From JADJPL01 sp040382095 (lineage in GTDB: Bacteria > Bacteroidota > Bacteroidia > Chitinophagales > Saprospiraceae): a stretch of DNA of 64,000 nt. Both the position numbers and the translations under genes were made by a program. This document shows positions 18,731 through 26,839 of this stretch, piece after piece. The notes under the pieces were generated by a model that saw only the letters and a list, made by a program, of their open reading frames with translations, was not told the DNA's origin and did no database searches. Numbering within the stretch: position 1 is the first letter of the stretch; each line of letters opens with the position of its first letter. Location of the stretch: assembly GCA_040382095.1 (NCBI GenBank), contig JBEIGB010000002.1, positions 56,464 through 120,463 on the forward strand. The letters are read 5' to 3'.

Positions 18731-19774
18731 TTATTGTTTATCGAGGATAGGCTTCAGACCCTTTGAATATCGGACCTGCATCTTTCCATCGGCAGTACCG
18801 GTGACGAAGTAGGCATCCAGGGAGGGATTTTTTTCGATCATCTGGAGTGCTTTTTCCGGGCCGAGTACCATACACGCCGTGGCGTAGGCGTCGGCGGTCA
18901 TAGCATCCGGAGCAAACACAGAGGCACTCAGCAAGGCATTGCGCTCTGGAAAGCCGGTTACAGGATTGATCGTATGGCTGAATTTCACCCCGTTGACTGC
19001 ATAAAATTTCCGGTAATTCCCCGAAGTGGCGAGGGCTCGGTTATCCAGGGGCAGGGCTGCCAGTATTTCATCGGATTTTCCGTCTTCCCTGGGAGCATTG
19101 ATGCCGATTGTCCACACCTGGCCCCTGGGGTTTTCACCTTTAGCCAGGACCTCCCCCCCGATATCGATGAGATAATCGGTAAGCCCCTGTGCTTCGAGCA
19201 TACGCCCGATTTCGTCCACCGCATAACCTTGTGCGATGGCATTGAAATCGAGTTGTATGCCTGGATGGCCTTTTTCCAGTAAGACCTCGCCATTGGGTTG
19301 CCGGGTCCAGGAAAGTTTGTTCAAGCCTACACATGCGCGCAGAGCGTCCACCTTTGTACTGTCCACCACCAGTACCTTCCCAGGCTTGGGACCGAAACCC
19401 CAATAGGCCACCAGGGGCATGACGGTGGGATCGAAAGCGCCGTCGCTGGCGAGATACACTTCCCGGCTTTTTTCAAGGTTGGCCATGAAATGACGTGCCC
19501 CGGACGGCAAGGAAAATTGCTTACCTTTATCTTTATTAAATACAGTAATCAGGGAAGTATCCAGATAAGTAGAGACTTCCCGGTTGAGGGCTTCAAAGAA
19601 TGCTTCGAATTCAGCTTTGAAATCCCGCTGGCGGGGATCGGCATAAGTAACCCGGTAATATGTGCCCTGTGCCTGCCCTTCAACGGTTACATATTGCACC
19701 TCAGCGACGGCCTCCTGCTTGCCTTTGCAGGCAACAAGTGCAACGGCCATCAGCATACAGAAGAAGTAACGCAT
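18731..19774 (-). CDS. apbE: FAD:protein FMN transferase
   Basis: A protein of 347 residues that attaches FMN covalently to Thr/Ser of periplasmic or membrane flavoproteins such as Na+-NQR and RNF subunits. The lipobox VALVAC (Cys16) predicts an exported lipoprotein. Family motifs are GQAQGTYYRVTY, DFNAIAQGYAVD (the usual form is DxGGIAKGYAVD), YLIDIGGEV and TSGNYRKFY. It is downstream of a DoxX gene (9 bases) and upstream of the exonuclease. No flavinylation target is encoded in the window. Confidence 0.93.
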   Translation of the reverse strand: MRYFFCMLMAVALVACKGKQEAVAEVQYVTVEGQAQGTYYRVTYADPRQRDFKAEFEAFFEALNREVSTYLDTSLITVFNKDKGKQFSLPSGARHFMANLEKSREVYLASDGAFDPTVMPLVAYWGFGPKPGKVLVVDSTKVDALRACVGLNKLSWTRQPNGEVLLEKGHPGIQLDFNAIAQGYAVDEIGRMLEAQGLTDYLIDIGGEVLAKGENPRGQVWTIGINAPREDGKSDEILAALPLDNRALATSGNYRKFYAVNGVKFSHTINPVTGFPERNALLSASVFAPDAMTADAYATACMVLGPEKALQMIEKNPSLDAYFVTGTADGKMQVRYSKGLKPILDKQ

Positions 19775-19783
19775 GATTATCGC

Positions 19784-20182
19784 TTATTTTCTTGCTTTCC
19801 ATTGTGCGTCAACAGAATACCACCCCGGCCCGGTCAGGATGAGGGCGGTGTAGGCCGTCAGGTACAAAAGTGCCATTTCCATATCGCTGAACGGATCCCC
19901 CCAATGGGCACCGAATGCCGCGACCAGCATGGTGATGATCAGTGGGATGAGGGCCAGACGTGTAAATAGCCCTATTGCAACGAGGACCGCACAGAGCACT
20001 TCTGCAAAAACAACCAATGCAAGCGAGGGGGCAGGGCCGATACCGAAAGGATCGGCAAAATTAATTTCCTCGCCACCAAATAAGCGGCCGATTTTTTTCC
20101 AGCCGTGGCCATAGACCATGCTCAACCCAAATACCAGGCGTAACAACAACAATGCGTAGTCGTTTTTTTGTGTTTGATTCAT
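19784..20182 (-). CDS. DoxX-family membrane protein
   Basis: Product of 132 residues with about four hydrophobic segments, starting LLLRLVFGLSMVYGHGWKK, which is the DoxX N-terminal pattern. DoxX proteins are small inner-membrane proteins linked to quinone or sulfur metabolism; the exact role is unknown. It is first in the minus-strand run DoxX-apbE-exonuclease-MbnP-like, so a shared envelope redox role is possible. Confidence 0.85.
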   Translation of the reverse strand: MNQTQKNDYALLLLRLVFGLSMVYGHGWKKIGRLFGGEEINFADPFGIGPAPSLALVVFAEVLCAVLVAIGLFTRLALIPLIITMLVAAFGAHWGDPFSDMEMALLYLTAYTALILTGPGWYSVDAQWKARK

Positions 20183-20361
20183 CAGGAAAGGCTTTTATGA
20201 ACGTAGATCAAATAAAGGCTGTAAAAATACGCACAGAATTCAGGAATTGTAAGGTTATCAGGTTATTCTTATCTAATTTCGCGCCGCCGGGGCCAATGCA
20301 ACGGCTTCAATTGTTTATTTGGGAAGGTTGTATCCGAAATATCCTTTTATTCCATTAAGCT

Positions 20362-21951
20362 ATGTTAAAAACAAGAGGCGAATTCCGGCTTTTGGCACTC
20401 GCAGGGTTAGCGGTTTCGGCAGGTATGCTGCTTTTTCTGGGGAAAGCCCCCCTGTACCTGGAGGAGCCTCGTCGTGCGGTCATTGCAATGGAAATAGCCT
20501 GGTCGGGAAATTACTGGGCCCCTACCTTATTTGGCGAGTGGTATTACAACAAGCCTCCGGTATTTAACTGGCTGCTATTGGTATTTCAGGGATTCGGGCG
20601 CATGCTCGGCGATGGCCCTTTCCATGAATTTTGGCTGCGTCTGCCGACCGTATTATCGGTACTGGTTATTGCAGGGTTAATCTATCGGGTAGGTAAATAC
20701 GAGGTACATCGCTTGTTTGGGGCCAGGGCCGGCCTGTTATTCCTGACGTTTGGCGGAACCCTGTTGTTTTTTAGTGCACTTGCAGAAATTGATCTCTTTT
20801 ACGCACTGCTCGTTTTTGCCGGTATGCTTTCGACCTGGTATTTTGGCCGTCAACAGGCATATTTAGCGTTATTTTTGTCTGCTTATTGTTTTTGTGCCCT
20901 CGGCTTACTGACTAAGGGCCTACCCTCGCTAGTGTTTACGGCGATTACCCTGCTCGTCTATTTCATTGACCAGCGACGGGTGGGAAAATTATTTTCCCTT
21001 GCCCATGTACTGGGGGTTTTGCTGCTGGGGATATTGGTGGGTGGGTACATCTTTAAATATTCCCAGTACCACTCTCCCGAATACCTTCTGCGCAACCTGG
21101 TCGGGGAATCCGTCCGGCGAACCCCCGCAAGTGCGCCTTTGCTGGCATTGCCCGGCCATTTCATCCTTTTTCCATTAAATATTTTGATGGACATGCTCCC
21201 GGGGAGTTTGACGGGTCTGTTATTGCTGCGCCGCGATGTGCGGGAAGTTTTGCTGGAAAGACACCCCTTTATCCGTTTTTGTACCTTGATGTTGCTGGCC
21301 AACCTACTGCTTTATTGGATCTCCCCGGGAACACGCATCCGTTATGTCTATCCCTTGTTCCCTTTTATGGCAATATTGCTCGCATGGGCATACGAATTAC
21401 GGGCGGAAGCCCCGGTGTGGGCAAATATCTGGATGGAAAAGATAATGGGGGGGATATTTTTTGCAGCAGGTATCCTGGCCTTCGCATTGATTTTTTTCGG
21501 GGAACTGCATTTTCTGACTTATCTGACCCCGCTTGCGGTCGGTAGCGCGGTTGGCTTTTGGGTACTCTGGTGGACCAGGCGGCGGAACCCTGGCCGTCCG
21601 CTTGCGCTCTTGTTCCTGGCTATGGCGCTTGGGCGGCTGTTGTTCGACCTTGTCGCCATCCCGCAAAGGGCGTACGCTTCAGGGGCGCAACGCGATAAAG
21701 ACCTCGCGATACAAATCCACCAGCTCACTGACGATCGCCCCTTGTATCTTTATGGCGAAGATAAGGTCATTTCTTATTCTACCTGTTTTTACCTCAACCG
21801 GCAGCGCAAACAACCAGTCCTGCTACAGGATCAACTCCAGCAGGATCAATATTACCTGATGCCCGCCAGCATGGCAGGGCCACGGGATTCAGTGCTGCTG
21901 CGAACGCTTTACGGTGAGGTGGAAAAAGTATTGATCCTGAAGCGGTATTGA
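20362..21951 (+). CDS. ArnT/PMT-like glycosyltransferase, GT39/GT83 type
   Basis: An integral membrane protein of 529 residues with about eleven hydrophobic spans. The first periplasmic loop holds LEEPRRA (Glu34-Glu35), the acidic pair expected near the active site of polyprenyl-phosphate-sugar transferases, followed by YYNKPPVFNWL, a strong ArnT-family signature. It probably moves a sugar from a lipid carrier to lipid A or another envelope acceptor; donor and acceptor are unknown. It is divergent from DoxX and alone in its transcript, ending at the hairpins near 22.1 kb. Confidence 0.87.
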   Translation: MLKTRGEFRLLALAGLAVSAGMLLFLGKAPLYLEEPRRAVIAMEIAWSGNYWAPTLFGEWYYNKPPVFNWLLLVFQGFGRMLGDGPFHEFWLRLPTVLSVLVIAGLIYRVGKYEVHRLFGARAGLLFLTFGGTLLFFSALAEIDLFYALLVFAGMLSTWYFGRQQAYLALFLSAYCFCALGLLTKGLPSLVFTAITLLVYFIDQRRVGKLFSLAHVLGVLLLGILVGGYIFKYSQYHSPEYLLRNLVGESVRRTPASAPLLALPGHFILFPLNILMDMLPGSLTGLLLLRRDVREVLLERHPFIRFCTLMLLANLLLYWISPGTRIRYVYPLFPFMAILLAWAYELRAEAPVWANIWMEKIMGGIFFAAGILAFALIFFGELHFLTYLTPLAVGSAVGFWVLWWTRRRNPGRPLALLFLAMALGRLLFDLVAIPQRAYASGAQRDKDLAIQIHQLTDDRPLYLYGEDKVISYSTCFYLNRQRKQPVLLQDQLQQDQYYLMPASMAGPRDSVLLRTLYGEVEKVLILKRY

Positions 21952-22071
21952 AGCCGGGAACAGCAGGAAATGATCCGCGGCGGCCTACCCTGCCAAAAAT
22001 TATTTTGAATAAACTTTCTGATACACTCCCACAGCATTTTAAACGGAGTTGTATAATGAATGTTTGAAGGG

Positions 22072-22175
22072 GCTGTCCTAAGAGTATAAAACGCCGATTT
22101 CGTCCATTTTGCTTCGCAAAATGGACGAAATCGGCGTTTAAAAAAGTATTATTTGGCAGCTTGCGCCGCCAAATG
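22072..22175. repeat. variable-arm palindrome, copy A (perfect 24-bp stem)
   Basis: A left flank GGGGCTGTCCTAAGAGT is followed by a perfect 24-bp inverted repeat (22089-22112 with 22116-22139, loop TTC), whose core is TTTTGC-TTC-GCAAAA. The right flank is AAAAAGTATTATTTGGC then GCCGCCAAATG. Core and flanks recur at 26240-26390, but the arms are unrelated. It lies between convergent genes and may also stop transcription. Confidence 0.75.
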
Positions 22176-22187
22176 AGCGGCCAGGGG

Positions 22188-22232
22188 CTTTTTGCACCAC
22201 GCCAGAATATTTTTTTGGGGTGGTGCAAAAAG
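22188..22232. terminator. bidirectional hairpin between convergent genes
   Basis: CTTTTTGCACCAC (22188-22200) pairs perfectly with GTGGTGCAAAAAG (22220-22232), a 13-bp stem with T-runs read from both sides. It lies 7 bases beyond the stop of the minus-strand terC-like gene and downstream of the glycosyltransferase. Confidence 0.75.
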
Positions 22233-22239
22233 AATGAAG

Positions 22240-23082
22240 TTAAGGTTTTATAAGCCCCTCTTCCACTGCCGTTTGCTGGATCCCGTGCAATTGTACCGGT
22301 TCTGGTTTGCGGCGCAGGCGGATATTGAGGAATTCGACGAACAGGGAGAAGGCGATTGCAAAATAGAGGTAGCCTTTGGGTACTGCACCGACTTCTGCAT
22401 CAAATATTTTCAGGTGGGCCAGGTGTGCGCCCTCTGCGATCAGCATAAAGCCGATCAGGATTAAAAAAGCGAGGCCCAACATCTGGATAGTTGGGTGACG
22501 GTTGACGAATTGTCCGACCGCACCTGCGAAGGCCATCATAATCAATACAGAAGCTACGATGGCGATGACCATCACACTGAAGTCTTTAGTCAGGCCGATT
22601 GCGGTAAGGATAGAATCGAAGGAAAAAACCACGTTGATCAGCGTGATCTGGAGGATTACGCTGGTAAAAGAAGCACCGGCTTTAGATGCATTTTTCGCGT
22701 CGTCTGCATGGCTCCCTTCGAGTTTGTGGTGGATTTCCGAGGTACTTTTGTAGAGCAGAAAAAGGCCCCCTGCCGCCAGGATCAGGCTTTGCCCGGAAAA
22801 GTCGCCATCTACGGCATCATTGTGGATACTAAACAGCGCTGCTTGCATGGCCACCAGATAGCTCACTGCCATCAGCAGGATGATGCGCAGTACCATGGCC
22901 AGGGCCAGTCCAATATTGCGCGCACGTCCCTGGTCGCCGGCGGCAAGTTTATTGGAGACGATTGAGATGAAAATGATGTTGTCAATCCCCAGGACGATTT
23001 CGAGGAAAGTCAGCGTGAGGAGGCTGATCCAGGTTTGTGGGCTGGACAGGTCGGGCAAGATAGAAAGGAGTTGCATAATCAT
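22240..23082 (-). CDS. TerC-family integral membrane protein
   Basis: A protein of 280 residues with about seven hydrophobic spans. The signature LEIVLGIDNIIFISIV (near 27-42) with its acidic membrane residues and VVFSFDSILTAIGL (second repeat) is typical of TerC/Alx, which export Mn2+ or help metallate exported proteins. Met3 is an alternative start. It lies 6 bases after trmD in the same minus-strand run. Family certain, substrate inferred. Confidence 0.92.
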   Translation of the reverse strand: MIMQLLSILPDLSSPQTWISLLTLTFLEIVLGIDNIIFISIVSNKLAAGDQGRARNIGLALAMVLRIILLMAVSYLVAMQAALFSIHNDAVDGDFSGQSLILAAGGLFLLYKSTSEIHHKLEGSHADDAKNASKAGASFTSVILQITLINVVFSFDSILTAIGLTKDFSVMVIAIVASVLIMMAFAGAVGQFVNRHPTIQMLGLAFLILIGFMLIAEGAHLAHLKIFDAEVGAVPKGYLYFAIAFSLFVEFLNIRLRRKPEPVQLHGIQQTAVEEGLIKP

Positions 23083-23088
23083 AAGTTT

Positions 23089-23769
23089 TTAATCATCTTG
23101 AAGTAGTTCGGGCCTTCGCGCCCGGGTTCGCAGGAGCGATTGGTCGTACCTCCAGGCTTCGATCTCGGGGAAATTGCCCGAGAGGAGAACATCCGGGACT
23201 TTCCACCCCCGAAAAATTGCCGGGCGCGTATAGACCGGGGGTGCGAGCAGTCCATCCTGGAACGAATCGAGCAATGCGGAGCTTTCATCGCCGAGCACAC
23301 CGGGGATTAGCCTGCCAATTGCATCTACCAGGACTGCGGCGGCGAGCTCCCCGCCCGACAGGACATAATCCCCGATCGAGATTTCCATTGTGACGAAGTG
23401 TTCCCGGACGCGGTCGTCCACCCCTTTATAGTGTCCGCAAAGCAGAAGCAGGTTCTGTTTCATGGACAGCAGGTTGGCGGTGGGCTGATCAAAAGTTTTA
23501 CCATCCGGGGTGAGGTAGATTACCTCGTCATAGGTATGCCTGGCTTGCAGAGCTTCGATGCATTCAACAATCGGCTCTACCATCATGACCATGCCAGCGC
23601 CCCCCCCGTAGGGATAGTCGTCGAGCTGCTTGTGCCTGCCGAGACCGAAATCCCGAAGGTCGTGGACTTCCACTTGCAGCAGACCCTTGTCCCTGGCCCG
23701 TTTCAGGATAGAATGTCCAAACGGGCTATGCAACAATTCAGGAAGGAGTGTAATAATATCAATACGCAT
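23089..23769 (-). CDS. trmD: tRNA (guanine-37-N1)-methyltransferase
   Basis: A protein of 226 residues. TrmD methylates G37 beside the anticodon with SAM and prevents frameshifting. Visible motifs are MRIDIITLLPE, DYPYGGGAGMVM (catalytic loop) and the trefoil-knot SAM site LLLCGHYKGVDDR and EISIGDYVLSGGE. Length is normal for bacterial TrmD. It is the middle gene of FKBP-trmD-TerC, without the rpsP/rimM/rplS neighbours seen in many bacteria. Confidence 0.97.
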   Translation of the reverse strand: MRIDIITLLPELLHSPFGHSILKRARDKGLLQVEVHDLRDFGLGRHKQLDDYPYGGGAGMVMMVEPIVECIEALQARHTYDEVIYLTPDGKTFDQPTANLLSMKQNLLLLCGHYKGVDDRVREHFVTMEISIGDYVLSGGELAAAVLVDAIGRLIPGVLGDESSALLDSFQDGLLAPPVYTRPAIFRGWKVPDVLLSGNFPEIEAWRYDQSLLRTRARRPELLQDD

Positions 23770-23792
23770 GGACGATGGCTATACAGTACCCA

Positions 23793-24452
23793 TTAATACT
23801 CAATTGCAAGGAGTTCGACCTCAAAGATCAGGGTGGCGTATGGGCCAATCTCCCTTCCAGCGCCCCTTTCCCCGTAGGCGAGGTCATACGGGATTGCGAG
23901 CTTCCATTTGGCCCCTACCGGCATAAGCTGAAGTGCTTCCACCCAACCCTTGATAACCTGGGTAACACCGAATACTGCCGGCTCGCCGCGTTGTACGGAG
24001 CTGTCGAATACCTTCCCGTTAATCAGGGATCCGGTATAATGCACACGGACTTTATCGTTGGATTTGGGAATTGGCCCATTGCCGGGGGTAAGGATTTCGT
24101 ATTGCAGGCCACTGGGTAAAGTAACAACACCAGGACGTTTGGAATTTTCTTCCAGGAATTTCTTCCCTTCTTCGAGGTTACCCTGATATTTTTTTGATTC
24201 CAGGGCTTGCATGTGCTTTTGAACGATTTGATTGGCCTTGGCAGGATCAATATCCGTCTTGCTGAGGCCGTCCTGCAGCCCTGCAGCCAACGACTTTACA
24301 TCAAGGCTTTCAATACCCTGGTTTTTAAGGTTTTGTGCAATCAAAATGCCAAAACTGTAACTTACTGAATCCATTTTAGGCGGGTTTTGCGCCTGGAGGG
24401 TGTTCAAGGATACCATTGCCAGGGCGAGTGGAAAAAAGAAATATTTTAGCAT
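23793..24452 (-). CDS. FKBP-type peptidyl-prolyl cis-trans isomerase, exported
   Basis: A protein of 219 residues with a signal peptide (to about residue 21, LNTLQAQ), an N-terminal helical dimerisation domain (about 25-105: YSFGILIAQNLKNQGI) and a C-terminal FKBP domain (about 110-219: VHYTGSLINGKVFDSS, VIKGWVEALQLMPVG, YGERGAG). This is the FklB/FkpA/Mip layout, so a periplasmic proline isomerase and chaperone is expected. Confidence 0.93.
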   Translation of the reverse strand: MLKYFFFPLALAMVSLNTLQAQNPPKMDSVSYSFGILIAQNLKNQGIESLDVKSLAAGLQDGLSKTDIDPAKANQIVQKHMQALESKKYQGNLEEGKKFLEENSKRPGVVTLPSGLQYEILTPGNGPIPKSNDKVRVHYTGSLINGKVFDSSVQRGEPAVFGVTQVIKGWVEALQLMPVGAKWKLAIPYDLAYGERGAGREIGPYATLIFEVELLAIEY

Positions 24453-24583
24453 AAGTCAAAATTTTTTGCAAGGTTAATAAAAATTTGGGATAGCAATACT
24501 ATTCGATAACGGGCTTTGGCTTCCGGGTAGGAGGTACTGGTATTAACAACGCCGATTAGCCCGTCGGGAATGTATCCAGGCCA

Positions 24584-25144
24584 TTATTTTTCACCCCATC
24601 GGTAAGCATCGGGGTCGAAGCCTGCAAGGTCCAGGACCCTGTCCACCACTGTCGCCGCAAGAGCCTCAAAGTTTGCCGGACGGGAATAAAACGATGGCGA
24701 TGCGGGGCAGATAATGCCCCCTGCCTGTGTGATTTGCAGCATATTCTGCAAATGGATAAGGCTAAGGGGGGTTTCCCGTGGGACGATAATAAGCCGCCTG
24801 CGTTCTTTGAGGATGACATCTGCCGCCCGGGTGACCAGGTCGTCAGAGGTGCCGTTTGCGATACGCCCGAGCAGCCCCATAGAACAAGGGCATACAATCA
24901 TCGTACCGTAACGGGCTGAACCCGAAGCAAAAGGCGCCATAAAATCTTTGCTGTCGTAATAATCAAACGGATAATCCCCGTACCCAGTACTACCGAGCTC
25001 ATACTCCCAGTTGAAACGCGCATTCGTACTCATGACGACCCCGACTGCCTGCCATTGCCCACGCAGGGCGGTAAGGCGGTCCATCAACACCTTCGCATAA
25101 ATTGCACCGCTGGAACCCCCAACGGCAAGGACTACTTTCTGCAT
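24584..25144 (-). CDS. ubiX: UbiX-family flavin prenyltransferase
   Basis: A protein of 186 residues that makes prenylated FMN, the cofactor of UbiD-type decarboxylases, from FMN and dimethylallyl phosphate. Motifs are GGSSGAIYAKVLMDRL (8-23), CPCSMGLLGRIANG and PRETPLSLIHLQNM, all typical of UbiX/Pad1. No UbiD gene is in the window. Flanking DNA is repeat-rich to the right (25.15-25.6 kb). Confidence 0.93.
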   Translation of the reverse strand: MQKVVLAVGGSSGAIYAKVLMDRLTALRGQWQAVGVVMSTNARFNWEYELGSTGYGDYPFDYYDSKDFMAPFASGSARYGTMIVCPCSMGLLGRIANGTSDDLVTRAADVILKERRRLIIVPRETPLSLIHLQNMLQITQAGGIICPASPSFYSRPANFEALAATVVDRVLDLAGFDPDAYRWGEK

Positions 25145-25639
25145 AATTTTTACTTTTTTTCAGGTATCAAATTAAGGCGCACGGGACAGTCGGCTTATTC
25201 CGCCGGATTATCGCCGGCTGAAAATTCCTTTTTCCCCGTTCTGCTGCAACAAGTCTGTTTTTTCAAACCGCTTATTGAAACAACCATTAGACTTGTTGCG
25301 GCAGGATCGTCCTGGGATATCAATGGCTCTTTTCCGCCTAAACGATGCCTTTTTCGGTCACATAGAAAGGCTTTTTTCCTCAAAAAGCCTTCGCGTGAAT
25401 GGAAAACAGCGCATTTTTCCTGCCATAGCGACCTGTCGCAACAAGTCTGTTTGTATTTTTGTTTTTTGTGCAACAGACTTTCCACCACAGGATTGTCAGG
25501 TCATAAAAAACTTATCCGGTTTGTTGCGACAACATCATCATGCCGGGAAACCGTGTTTTTTCACCCGTAAACCCCTATAACACTTCAGGCAGGAAAAAGC
25601 AGCAGTTTTGGGAACAAATTTTTTAAAATAAAAAAGACC
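25145..25639. repeat. 495-bp repeat-rich gene-free region
   Basis: No gene is supported. The region is a patchwork of TTGTTGC-type elements: a right-end-like piece at about 25204-25260 (GGATTATCGC...GCAACAAGTCTG), the main element at 25289-25448, and further fragments to about 25535 (CAACAGACTTTCC, TTTGTTGCGACAACA). This suggests nested or repeated insertions. Confidence 0.6.
25289..25448. repeat. TTGTTGCGRCAGG element, copy 1 (160 bp, inverted ends)
   Basis: The left end 25289-25305 (AGACTTGTTGCGGCAGG) and right end 25432-25448 (CCTGTCGCAACAAGTCT) are inverted repeats at 16 of 17 positions. The interior (CAATGGCTCTTTTCC..., ACGATGCCTTTTTCGG, CCTCAAAAAGCCTT) is shared with 57208-57364. No coding capacity. 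It resembles a MITE or a large REP-like palindrome; no transposase is present. Confidence 0.75.
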
Positions 25640-26215
25640 ATGATGAAAAGTACCTCGAAACCCATTCTGTTTGGAATGATTGCATTCGCCGTATTTGGCG
25701 TAGCCGCTGCCTCCGCTCTGCCTCTCAAAAAAGCAGGCGGCAACGGGCTTTCGGCAAAGACCCAGCCAGAGACAGGTATTCAATGGATTACCTGGGATGA
25801 AGCCATGAAAGCGAGCGCCAAACAGCCAAAAAAGATCTTTATCGACGTTTATACCGATTGGTGTGGTTGGTGCAAACAGATGGATAAGACCACCTTCGCA
25901 GACCCTAAAGTAGCCGAAACCATCAATAAGCATTTCTATGCGGTAAAGTTCGATGCCGAAGGGAAGAACGAAATTGCCTATGGCGGCAGGACGTTCAAAT
26001 TCGTCGCTTCCGGTGCCCGGGGAGTGCATGAATTGGCGTACGCGCTGCTCGATGGCCGCCTGGGATACCCCTCTTATGTCTATCTGAACGAAGCGCAGGA
26101 ACGGATTACTATTTCACCGGGCTATAAGCCTGTCGAGTCTTTCCTGAAAGAACTGGATTTTATTACCGGAGAGCATTATAAAACGACTTCTTTCGATGCG
26201 TTTATGAAAAAATAA
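25640..26215 (+). CDS. exported thioredoxin-fold protein with CGWC active site
   Basis: A protein of 191 residues with an N-terminal signal or membrane segment (about 8-27) and a DUF255/thioredoxin_7-like domain: KIFIDVYTDWCGWCKQMD with redox cysteines Cys75 and Cys78, then TTFADPKVAE and GYPSYVYLNEAQE carrying the cis-Pro region. It probably reduces or oxidises disulfides of envelope proteins. A second Met (25643) could be the start. It is isolated between two repeat-rich gaps. Confidence 0.87.
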   Translation: MMKSTSKPILFGMIAFAVFGVAAASALPLKKAGGNGLSAKTQPETGIQWITWDEAMKASAKQPKKIFIDVYTDWCGWCKQMDKTTFADPKVAETINKHFYAVKFDAEGKNEIAYGGRTFKFVASGARGVHELAYALLDGRLGYPSYVYLNEAQERITISPGYKPVESFLKELDFITGEHYKTTSFDAFMKK

Positions 26216-26239
26216 CGCAGCTGCCCCCCAAATAATATG

Positions 26240-26390
26240 AAATAACGGGGTTGTTTGAAAAGTGTTCTGCCGCCTTCGGTGGCGAAAGGAAGTTTTGAAC
26301 GAACACTGTTTTCATTAACTTTGCTTCGCAAAATCAATGAAAACAGTGTTCGTTCAGAATGTTATTTGGTGGCGTCAGCCGCCGAAGGGC
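26240..26390. repeat. variable-arm palindrome, copy B
   Basis: In order: GGGGTTGTTTGAAAAGTG; hairpin GCCGCC-TTC-GGTGGC; a 20-bp perfect arm pair (26297-26316 with 26336-26355); an inner stem TTTGC-TTC-GCAAA (26320-26332); then ATGTTATTTGGTGGC...GCCGCCGAA. Core and both flanks match copy A and the part of copy C visible at the window end, while the 20-bp arms are unrelated to theirs. Confidence 0.75.
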
Positions 26391-26463
26391 CTGTAAGGCA
26401 GCCGCTTCGGAATGAACGGCAAGGCACGCCCGAAGCGCTATCCCTGGGAAGGAGGCAAGCTAT

Positions 26464-26661
26464 TCAAGCGGGGCCCTGACCGGGGTCCTGATCCCTATCC
26501 TTGGCGCCTGATCTTGAATTCAGCCAGAACAAAAGGGCGACGATTGCCAGGCCGGCAACAACGATGGAAATCCCCCGCATAAAAGCAAAGAAGCGACCGA
26601 ACAGCAGCAATAGTGCCAGGGCCAGGAAGAGCCAAAGTAGGTTGGTACGGTTTTTTTCCAT
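26464..26661 (-). CDS. small two-span membrane protein
   Basis: MEKNRTNLLWLFLALALLLL... has 65 residues with two hydrophobic segments (about 8-22 and 28-45) and a polar Asp/Gln/Gly-rich tail. The frame is open upstream to 26694, but Met at 26661 gives a normal short charged N-terminus. Function unknown; similar small proteins are frequent in Bacteroidota. Confidence 0.55.
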   Translation of the reverse strand: MEKNRTNLLWLFLALALLLLFGRFFAFMRGISIVVAGLAIVALLFWLNSRSGAKDRDQDPGQGPA

Positions 26662-26839
26662 TCGGATATTTTTTTGCCAAAATTCTGCGAACACTTTTTT
26701 TTATGCGTGGTTTACCGCTTATAAAGTAGAATGTTTTTTGTTTGTTTATAGTTATCCGGGGTATCTCCACAGAGATGCCCTTTTTTTATGAAAATCAGCC
26801 CTTTTAGCATGCCGCGGGTTAAACCCCTTCAGTAGCAGG

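Noticed and set aside
17884..18750. 288-codon plus-strand ORF
   Set aside because: It is the antisense shadow of the DnaQ-like exonuclease, which has all three Exo motifs.
22087..22232. Reading the two hairpins at 22.1-22.2 kb as terminators only
   Set aside because: The 13-bp hairpin at 22188-22232 fits a terminator, but the 24-bp palindrome shares flanks and core with distant loci, so a terminator alone does not explain it.
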